Shown: positions 6,463 through 10,932 of the stretch, in pieces
Numbering within the stretch: the first letter of the stretch is position 1
Layout of the letters: each line of letters begins with the position of its first letter
Origin: JAAYLC01 sp035654795
GTDB lineage: Bacteria; Bacteroidota; Bacteroidia; Flavobacteriales; Flavobacteriaceae
Assembly: GCA_035654795.1 (NCBI GenBank)
Contig: DASRWC010000094.1
Coordinates: forward strand, 1 to 10,932
Reading direction: 5' to 3'
DNA length: 10,932 nucleotides
Translations under genes and position numbers: made by a program
Notes under the pieces: model-generated
Told to the model about the DNA's origin: nothing
Databases searched by the model: none
The model's input: only the letters and a program-made list of their open reading frames with translations

Positions 6463-7236
6463 TTATTTCTTTAATGATTCTATTTGACCTTTTAATTCTT
6501 CCATGGAAGCGTGGAGTTGACGCAGCAAAGTACTTTCCGAAGGATCGTCAACGCCGAATGTCAGTTTACTATTTACCATCCATAATTCTTGGATATCTCT
6601 CACAAATACATCTATGGGAAGGTAATCTTTGTTAAGGGAGAGTAGCCGTACTTTTTCCGGCTGATTTTGCACTTTTTGAAGTTTTTTCACAAGCACAGAA
6701 TCCTTTAAAACGACTACATAAATCCTGTTATTTACAGCTTCTTCAACGCTTGCCACGGATTTTGCCAGGACCCAATCTTTTGGTTGAATGCTTGGAAGCA
6801 TAGAATCTCCTTCTACTTGGAATCCTCTATAAGTTGCATTCCGGAACTGTGGAAGAGGTATGTTAAATCTTGGCAACGATTGATACCACTCCACATCTTG
6901 TACGTTATGCGGGTATCCCGCTGCAGCCTTTTGATTTACCAAAACGATATTTTCTTGTCCATCCGGATCCAGCGTCAACACCTTTGGTGTCGTTTCTGCA
7001 TTGCCAAAATCCAAATATTTCAACTCGCTTTTTCCAAAGAGCCATAAGGGATTGATTCGGAATTTTTCCATTAGCTCTACCACAATACTGCCACTTATTT
7101 TTGTTCTGGATCTTTCGATGTCAGCCGTTGTTGTTCCAATATTCAATAAAGCTGCAAACCCTTGCTGCGTGAAGTTTAACTCTTCACGCAATTGTTTAAA
7201 TCGTTTGGCTTCCGAAAAAGTTTTTGTCGTTTCCAT
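6463..7236 (-). CDS. XRE-family repressor with LexA-like S24 peptidase domain
   Basis: This 257-residue DNA-binding regulator starts at the ATG at 7234-7236. An upstream extension of 38 residues reads through the promoter and is unlikely. Residues about 8-62 form a helix-turn-helix of the XRE/Cro type (FKQLREELNFTQQGFAALLNIGTTTADIERSRTKIS). Residues about 98-228 match the S24/LexA fold: a possible self-cleavage bond A106-G107 in KAAAGYP, the nucleophile S145 in VEGDSMLP, and the general base K184 in VLVKKLQ. The tail 235-257 is a likely short coiled coil. All three cleavage elements are present, so it may inactivate itself like LexA or CI, but autocleavage is inference. It is divergent from the small lipoprotein at 7365 and probably controls that gene, itself, or both. 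Its stop is 92 bases before the paaE start. Confidence 0.9.
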   Translation of the reverse strand: METTKTFSEAKRFKQLREELNFTQQGFAALLNIGTTTADIERSRTKISGSIVVELMEKFRINPLWLFGKSELKYLDFGNAETTPKVLTLDPDGQENIVLVNQKAAAGYPHNVQDVEWYQSLPRFNIPLPQFRNATYRGFQVEGDSMLPSIQPKDWVLAKSVASVEEAVNNRIYVVVLKDSVLVKKLQKVQNQPEKVRLLSLNKDYLPIDVFVRDIQELWMVNSKLTFGVDDPSESTLLRQLHASMEELKGQIESLKK

Positions 7237-7241
7237 GGCAA

Positions 7242-7272
7242 TAAAGATAAATCTTTTTGGAAAAAATCCAAA
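7242..7272 (-). promoter_or_regulatory. Promoter of the S24 repressor with an internal inverted repeat
   Basis: On the minus strand TTTG (7269-7272), a 19-base spacer and TATCTTTA (7242-7249, 7 of 8 to TAnnTTTG) form a promoter candidate. The inverted repeat TTTGGA-N5-TCCAAA (7256-7272) overlaps the -33 box and runs into the spacer, where a repressor would sit. The -7 box ends five bases before the ATG, so the mRNA may be nearly leaderless. Self-repression is inference. Confidence 0.5.
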
Positions 7273-7302
7273 CTTTCGTTCTTCATATTTATTTTTTCCG
7301 AA

Positions 7303-7335
7303 TTGTTTTTTGTTAACATAATATTTGTACTTTTG
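7303..7335 (+). promoter_or_regulatory. Promoter of the small acidic lipoprotein
   Basis: TTG (7303-7305), a 22-base spacer and TACTTTTG (7328-7335) match the Bacteroidota pattern with a perfect -7 box, about 30 bases upstream of the ATG at 7365. Transcription runs away from the S24 repressor gene. Confidence 0.65.
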
Positions 7336-7364
7336 CCACCTATTAATCACTAATCTGTTCAGCC

Positions 7365-7601
7365 ATGAAAAAACTTCTATTATCCTTTGCGGCTGTTGCC
7401 GTTATTGCTTCTACTTATTCTTGTAGAGAGACCCCTGAAGAAAAACCAGTTGAAGTTGAAATCAACGAAACTGAGTATGAAATTAAAGAAGCTGGGGAAT
7501 CTGCGGCAGATCGCGCAGAAGACGCATTGAATGAAGCAGGAGATGCTATCGAAAATGCCGCTGAGGAAGTACATAATGAAGTACACGATGCAACACACTA
7601 A
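7365..7601 (+). CDS. Small acidic, alanine- and glutamate-rich lipoprotein
   Basis: This 78-residue protein has a signal peptide and a lipobox STYSC with Cys20, so it is a predicted envelope lipoprotein. The mature part is almost all Glu, Asp, Ala and Asn with short repeats such as ADRAEDALNEAGDAIENAAEEVHNEVHDA, which should form one amphipathic helix. The composition resembles small stress-linked helical lipoproteins of flavobacteria, but no function is known to me. It has its own promoter and is followed 22 bases later by an intrinsic terminator, so it is a single-gene unit. It faces the S24 repressor across a shared 128-base region, which makes it a candidate target of that repressor. Confidence 0.85.
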   Translation: MKKLLLSFAAVAVIASTYSCRETPEEKPVEVEINETEYEIKEAGESAADRAEDALNEAGDAIENAAEEVHNEVHDATH

Positions 7602-7623
7602 GATTGGATAAATCTTTTGAAAG

Positions 7624-7651
7624 AAGCTCCCTATTTTGTGGAGCTTTTTTT
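7624..7651 (+). terminator. Intrinsic terminator after the small lipoprotein
   Basis: AAGCTCC (7625-7631) pairs with GGAGCTT (7641-7647) around a 9-base loop, followed by a T run to 7651. This is a classic rho-independent terminator on the plus strand. It makes an earlier start for the next gene unlikely. Confidence 0.88.
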
Positions 7652-7669
7652 ATTACAACCCTATACTGC

Positions 7670-8539
7670 ATGAAATTTTTGTCAGTCATCTTGCGAGGTT
7701 TGGGGCAGATCATGCTTCAAAATAATATATTATCAGGGCTCTTTTTCTTGATAGGATTGTCTTTGAATAGTCCTATTATGGCAGGCGCAGCATTGTTAGG
7801 CACAATCCTCAACACGATCTCGGCATATATATTTAAAGCAGATCCGAAAGAAATAGCAGATGGTATTCACGGTTTTAACGGTGCATTAATCGGAATTGCA
7901 GTATGGACATTTTTTGAAATAGATGTTTTTAGTATTGCTGCCATTGTTGTAGGTTCTATTCTGGCTGTTCCTACCTTACAGTTTATTCAGCGCCTGCTCC
8001 CACCCTTCACTGCTCCTTTCGTTTTACTAACGTGGATTTTAATTTTGACCTTAACTTTTTTATTTAAGTTTCTTTTACCTGAAAGTGAGTCGGGTGTGGC
8101 AGATTCTGCTGATCTTCTATTGGCTTCTGCCAACGGTTTTGGTCAGGTGATGTTTCAGGAGAACGTGCTAACGGGCGTAATGTTTCTAATCGGCATCTTA
8201 ATAAATTCCCGAATCTCCGCCCTTTATGCCTTATATGCTTCCGTTATGGGAGCCTTGGTGACGCTTTTGTTTGTGCTCCCGACTCCGTCTATTAATGCAG
8301 GATTAATGGGATACAATGCTATTTTATGTGCTATAGCGTTGGGTGCCGAAAAAAGAAATAGGTTACTTTGGATTTCTTTGAGTATCGTATTTTCTGTTAT
8401 CCTCCATGCCGGCCTGAGTAGTCTCGGGATCATTCCCTTAACTGCACCCTTTGTTCTTTCCACCTGGATTTTTTTATGGATTCGAAGTAAATCCAATTCT
8501 CTCTCCACAAAGATCAGGAGAGAGAATAAGATTGAATGA
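7670..8539 (+). CDS. Urea transporter (UT family)
   Basis: This 289-residue inner-membrane protein carries urea down its gradient. It has the internal twofold repeat of the family. Half 1 has LGQIMLQNN (11-19), the LIGLSLNSP segment, GIHGFNGALIG (65-75) and the signature LPPFTAPF (110-117). Half 2 has FGQVMFQEN (157-165), LIGILINSR, AGLMGYNAIL (210-219) and IIPLTAPF (254-261). The second signature has II in place of LP, a mild departure from LPxxTxPF. The ATG at 7670 was chosen because a TTG start at 7604 would place the terminator inside the gene and add 22 atypical residues. No urease genes are in the window. It converges on the crotonase gene with a 9-base gap, and a perfect 11-base stem lies in its last codons. 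Confidence 0.92.
   Translation: MKFLSVILRGLGQIMLQNNILSGLFFLIGLSLNSPIMAGAALLGTILNTISAYIFKADPKEIADGIHGFNGALIGIAVWTFFEIDVFSIAAIVVGSILAVPTLQFIQRLLPPFTAPFVLLTWILILTLTFLFKFLLPESESGVADSADLLLASANGFGQVMFQENVLTGVMFLIGILINSRISALYALYASVMGALVTLLFVLPTPSINAGLMGYNAILCAIALGAEKRNRLLWISLSIVFSVILHAGLSSLGIIPLTAPFVLSTWIFLWIRSKSNSLSTKIRRENKIE
8496..8527. terminator. Long perfect hairpin in the 3' end of the urea transporter gene
   Basis: ATTCTCTCTCC (8496-8506) and GGAGAGAGAAT (8517-8527) form a perfect 11-base stem with a 10-base loop. It lies between two converging genes and may limit transcription from both sides or protect mRNA ends. No immediate T run follows on either strand, so the terminator label is tentative. 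Confidence 0.45.
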
Positions 8540-8548
8540 CGGGAAAAT

Positions 8549-9301
8549 CTATTTATATTTTTTCAATACATTTTTTGTAAAATCGGAAAGCACCAATCTC
8601 CCTGAGATCTCAGCTCTTTCAGCTAAAAGTATATCCCAATTTTCTGTGCCTCTCCACAACATTCTTTTAATCTCTTTCATGGCTTCCGGATTATAGGAGC
8701 AGAGATTGGTTGCAAAATCAAGCACAGCCTCATCCATTTCTTCGATAGAATCATAAATTTCCTGATACAGTCCTTTATTTTTTGCCCAAGAGGCTTCATA
8801 AAAAGTATTTGCATCAATAGCTATTTGACTCATTCCGCTGAGTCCGAGTTTTCTTTCTACTGCCGGGCCAACAACAAAGGGTCCGATTCCAACGTTTAAC
8901 TCGCTTAATTTGATGGATGCAAATTTTGTAGCGAAACAATAGTCTGTAGCAGAAGCCACTCCTACTCCTCCTCCCACTGCCTTTCCTTGAATTCGGCCAA
9001 TGATAAACTTCGGACATTTTCTCATGGCATTTATCACGTGGGCAAATCCACTGAAAAATGTTTTTCCTGTTTGTGCGTCGTTGATGTTGATTAACTCGGT
9101 AAAACTTGCGCCGGCGCAGAATGTCCGGTCTCCGCCACTTTTCAGAATTATCACCCTCACCTTGTCATCTTCACCCGCTGCTTTAATAGTTTCGGCAAGT
9201 TTAGCAAGAATATTACCGGGAAGACTGTTATGTGCCGGATGAAAAAATTCAATATTAGCAATCCCGTCTTTATTAGTTCTGTTTACGTAAGCCTCAGTCA
9301 T
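8549..9301 (-). CDS. Enoyl-CoA hydratase/isomerase (crotonase) family protein
   Basis: This 250-residue cytosolic crotonase acts on an acyl-CoA thioester. The first oxyanion-hole element is in TFCAGASFTEL (about 60-70) and the second is the GGG at 110-112 in KAVGGGVGVASATDYC. In the rat hydratase the two acid residues are Glu144, three residues after that glycine run begins to turn, and Glu164. Here the first position is Gly114, while the second is kept as E134 in KLSELNVGIGP. One-acid crotonases are more often isomerases or have other activities, so hydration of a simple enoyl-CoA is doubtful. Similar proteins are found near phenylacetate genes in Bacteroidota (recalled, not checked), and a role in that pathway is possible with paaA and paaE close by. 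The gene is divergent from the SLC10-like transporter and convergent with the urea transporter. Confidence 0.9.
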   Translation of the reverse strand: MTEAYVNRTNKDGIANIEFFHPAHNSLPGNILAKLAETIKAAGEDDKVRVIILKSGGDRTFCAGASFTELININDAQTGKTFFSGFAHVINAMRKCPKFIIGRIQGKAVGGGVGVASATDYCFATKFASIKLSELNVGIGPFVVGPAVERKLGLSGMSQIAIDANTFYEASWAKNKGLYQEIYDSIEEMDEAVLDFATNLCSYNPEAMKEIKRMLWRGTENWDILLAERAEISGRLVLSDFTKNVLKKYK

Positions 9302-9338
9302 TTTTTAGCATTTAAATTGGATGACAAAATAAACAAGA

Positions 9339-9348
9339 ATTCATGAAT
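9339..9348. promoter_or_regulatory. Short palindrome in the leader of the crotonase gene
   Basis: ATTCATGAAT is a perfect 10-base palindrome 38 bases before the crotonase ATG. It lies between a TTG and a TATTTTG stretch that weakly resembles a promoter on the minus strand. Short AT-rich palindromes arise often by chance. Confidence 0.25.
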
Positions 9349-9433
9349 GTGATCAAGAATAAAGAAGAAATTAGACATGCTGGATTATCTAGAGTTTTGA
9401 CTTAAACGTATAATTCACCAACAATTCTTCTTC

Positions 9434-9441
9434 TATCTTTG
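9434..9441 (+). promoter_or_regulatory. Likely -7 box of the SLC10-like transporter
   Basis: TATCTTTG matches TAnnTTTG exactly and ends 18 bases before the ATG at 9460. No TTG is found at 17-23 bases upstream, so only half of the promoter is supported. The remainder of the 158-base divergent region shows nothing else definite. Confidence 0.45.
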
Positions 9442-9459
9442 CCGGTTTAACCCGAAACA

Positions 9460-10434
9460 ATGCTTCGAAAAGCAAAACTCGACAAGTTTGTTATAGCTAT
9501 TATTATTAGCGTAGTTGTAGCTTATTTTTTTCCGCAAATTGGTTCTAAAGACAGTCCCATTCCAATGGACCTGGTGTCTAGCATCGGGATATCTTTTATT
9601 TTTCTTTTCTACGGACTCACTTTAGACAATGCTGCTATAAAAAACGGGATGCGAAACTGGAAACTGCACATCACCGTTCAATCTTGTACGTTCCTTTTGT
9701 TTCCGCTGCTGGTTATCCTATTTTATCCTTTAGTACAAGGGACCGTATATGAACTCACCTGGCTTTCCTTTCTTTTTCTTGCTGCACTACCTTCTACCGT
9801 TTCTTCGTCTGTTGTTATGGTTTCTATGGCCAAAGGAAATCTGACTGCTGCTATTTTTAATGCCAGCATTTCGGGGATTCTAGGAATTCTATTTACACCT
9901 TTTTGGATGCTTCTTTTCATCAACGAAACGGATGTAGCTTTTGATTTTACAAAGATTTATCTCCAACTAATCACAGAGATTGTCATTCCTTTGGCAGTGG
10001 GATTGATTCTTCGGACATATTTGGGATCTTGGGCCCTAAGAAACAAACGAACTCTGGATCTGTTTGACAAGTTCATCATCCTTCTAATCATCTATAAGAG
10101 CTTTGTTCATTCTTTTGAAGAAAAGATTTTCAGCAATATAAACCTTTGGAATATGTTGATTCTGATCGGTCTGGTCTTAGTTTTATTTGTTGTTGTTTAT
10201 CATCTGACCGGCCGGATTGGAAAAGCGCTTGGGTTTAACCACGCCGATCAAATCACTAATCAATTTTGTGGAACAAAGAAATCTCTTGTTCACGGGACGG
10301 TTTTTTCTGAGGCACTTTTTGCGGGCAGCGGAATCATCGGTATTATCTTACTGCCTTTAATGCTTTATCATGCTTTTCAGATTCTTATTATTTCAGTAAT
10401 TGCCACTGAAAAAGGAAATAAAAGTAATTCCTAA
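9460..10434 (+). CDS. SLC10A7/YfeH-like transporter (SBF-like, bile acid:sodium symporter superfamily)
   Basis: This 324-residue inner-membrane protein has about nine or ten hydrophobic segments. Family marks are the N-terminal DKFVIAIIISVVVAYFFPQ, the segment GISFIFLFYGLTLD (43-56), LPSTVSSSVVMVSMAKGN (110-127) and the signature FCGTKKSLVHGT (269-280), which is typical of the YfeH/SLC10A7 branch (SBF-like). Its length agrees with that branch at about 330. The bacterial members have no firmly known substrate; bile acid transport should not be assumed. It appears to be a single-gene unit with a TAnnTTTG box just upstream, ending before an unassigned stretch with a terminator at 10691. Confidence 0.92.
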   Translation: MLRKAKLDKFVIAIIISVVVAYFFPQIGSKDSPIPMDLVSSIGISFIFLFYGLTLDNAAIKNGMRNWKLHITVQSCTFLLFPLLVILFYPLVQGTVYELTWLSFLFLAALPSTVSSSVVMVSMAKGNLTAAIFNASISGILGILFTPFWMLLFINETDVAFDFTKIYLQLITEIVIPLAVGLILRTYLGSWALRNKRTLDLFDKFIILLIIYKSFVHSFEEKIFSNINLWNMLILIGLVLVLFVVVYHLTGRIGKALGFNHADQITNQFCGTKKSLVHGTVFSEALFAGSGIIGIILLPLMLYHAFQILIISVIATEKGNKSNS

Positions 10435-10690
10435 GAAATCTTAAATGCTTTCTTTGATAGAAACCTATAGCAGCTTTTCGAATTGTGTTCTTGGTCTCCC
10501 TCTCTACCCCGGAAATCTTAGTTTTTTGAGGCTGTTGTTAGGGATATAAGCACCGGAAGACATAAGGCTTGAAGAAAGAATTCTCACAAAAGAGACGAAA
10601 TGGAAGGCCGGTAACTAGGAACTCAGGAAGCGAGAGGTTGCAGGGATTGAAGGGGACTTTAACCTACTTGAGAACAGTCATATAAAACAA
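10435..10690. other. Unassigned intergenic stretch, possible structured RNA or decayed sequence
   Basis: No gene is supported here. A 34-codon frame (10445-10549, plus) has no recognisable product. From about 10560 the plus strand becomes purine-rich and has nested pairing potential: CTCA (10622-10625) with TGAG (10669-10672) enclosing AGGTT (10635-10639) with AACCT (10661-10665). It leads straight into the strong terminator at 10691. It does not fold as a tRNA and matches no riboswitch I know. Confidence 0.35.
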
Positions 10691-10726
10691 ATAATCCTCC
10701 GCAAGTGTTTGGGAGGATTATGTTTT
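10691..10726. terminator. Bidirectional intrinsic terminator
   Basis: ATAATCCTCC (10691-10700) pairs perfectly with GGAGGATTAT (10712-10721) around an 11-base loop. GTTTTT follows on the plus strand and TTGTTTTA on the minus strand. It can end both the transcript from the left and the DUF1569-like gene from the right. Confidence 0.88.
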
Positions 10727-10740
10727 TGGAGAGGTTGTTT

Positions 10741-10932
10741 TTACAATAGACCAAATTGTTCAAAATGATGGTTCAGATGCTTTCTTTCCAGAAGGTATGA
10801 TTCGTATTTGTTTAGCATTCCGAATACCATGTTTTTCAGCTGAGCATCAGGATTTTCTTTGAAAAATTGCAAATAGGCATTCCGAGCTTCAAGCATTTTC
10901 TGTTTTGCCGTTTCGAGATCCGGATGTTTCAA
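10741..10932 (-). CDS. DUF1569-like (DinB-fold) protein, C-terminal fragment
   Basis: The last 63 or so codons are visible and the frame is open at the right edge, so the N-terminus lies outside; the TTG at 10930-10932 is simply where the window is cut. The ending HLNHHFEQFGLL, with its histidine pattern, and the upstream HPFG-like segment replaced here by MVFGMLNKYESYLLERKHL, fit the end of DUF1569 proteins, which share the four-helix DinB/YfiT-like metal-binding fold. The function of this family is not established; a thiol-transferase-like role is sometimes suggested for the fold. The gene ends at the bidirectional terminator at 10691-10726. Confidence 0.65.
   Translation of the reverse strand: MKHPDLETAKQKMLEARNAYLQFFKENPDAQLKNMVFGMLNKYESYLLERKHLNHHFEQFGLL

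Noticed and set aside
7001..7321. Open frame of 106 codons on the plus strand antisense to the S24 repressor
   Set aside because: The sense strand has a full domain set; the antisense product is low in recognisable structure.
7237..7350. 38-residue N-terminal extension of the S24 repressor
   Set aside because: It would run through the proposed promoter and inverted repeat, and the XRE domain starts normally from the ATG at 7236.
7604..7669. Upstream TTG start for the urea transporter
   Set aside because: It would place the intrinsic terminator inside the gene and add residues not seen in the family.
8224..8508. Open frame of 94 codons on the minus strand inside the urea transporter
   Set aside because: It is a shadow of the transmembrane coding sequence; no promoter, start signal or family resemblance was seen.
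10445..10549. 34-codon frame after the SLC10-like transporter
   Set aside because: It is short, has no signal peptide or family resemblance, and no start signal.

Overview
The window looks like chromosomal DNA of a member of the Bacteroidota, most likely a marine-type Flavobacteriaceae. The evidence is an AT-rich sequence, weak or absent Shine-Dalgarno sites, several matches to the Bacteroidota promoter pattern TTG-N19-22-TAnnTTTG, a secreted protein with a type IX secretion (T9SS) C-terminal sorting domain, and gene types typical of that family. No rRNA, tRNA, CRISPR array, transposase or phage gene was seen.

Layout from left to right. Bases 1-851 (minus) hold most of paaA, the catalytic oxygenase subunit of phenylacetyl-CoA epoxidase, cut by the window edge. 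Bases 975-5079 (minus) hold three co-directional envelope or export genes: a lipoprotein, a 905-residue secreted alpha/beta-hydrolase with a T9SS signal, and a small outer-membrane barrel-like protein. Bases 5297-6370 (minus) hold paaE, the reductase partner of paaA. Bases 6463-7236 (minus) hold an XRE-type repressor with a LexA-like S24 domain, divergent from a small acidic lipoprotein (7365-7601, plus). Then come a urea transporter (7670-8539, plus), a convergent crotonase-family enzyme (8549-9301, minus), an SLC10A7/YfeH-like transporter (9460-10434, plus), an unassigned 250-base stretch ending in a bidirectional terminator, and the C-terminal end of a DUF1569-like protein (10741-10932, minus).

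How they work together: PaaE passes electrons from NAD(P)H through FAD and a 2Fe-2S centre to the diiron PaaA, which epoxidises phenylacetyl-CoA. The crotonase could serve a later step of that route or another acyl-CoA pathway. A near-perfect TetR-type palindrome covers the -7 box of the paaE promoter, which fits control by a PaaR-like repressor encoded elsewhere.

The most unusual point is the architecture. paaE and paaA are separated by about 4.4 kb of unrelated export genes. A 33-bp exact direct repeat carries the translation start region of the secreted hydrolase. One copy is at the true hydrolase start and the other is a ghost start just in front of paaA, which looks like the scar of a duplication, insertion or deletion. 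No clearly new defence or signalling system was found; the best leads are this rearranged locus and the autoregulated S24 repressor.
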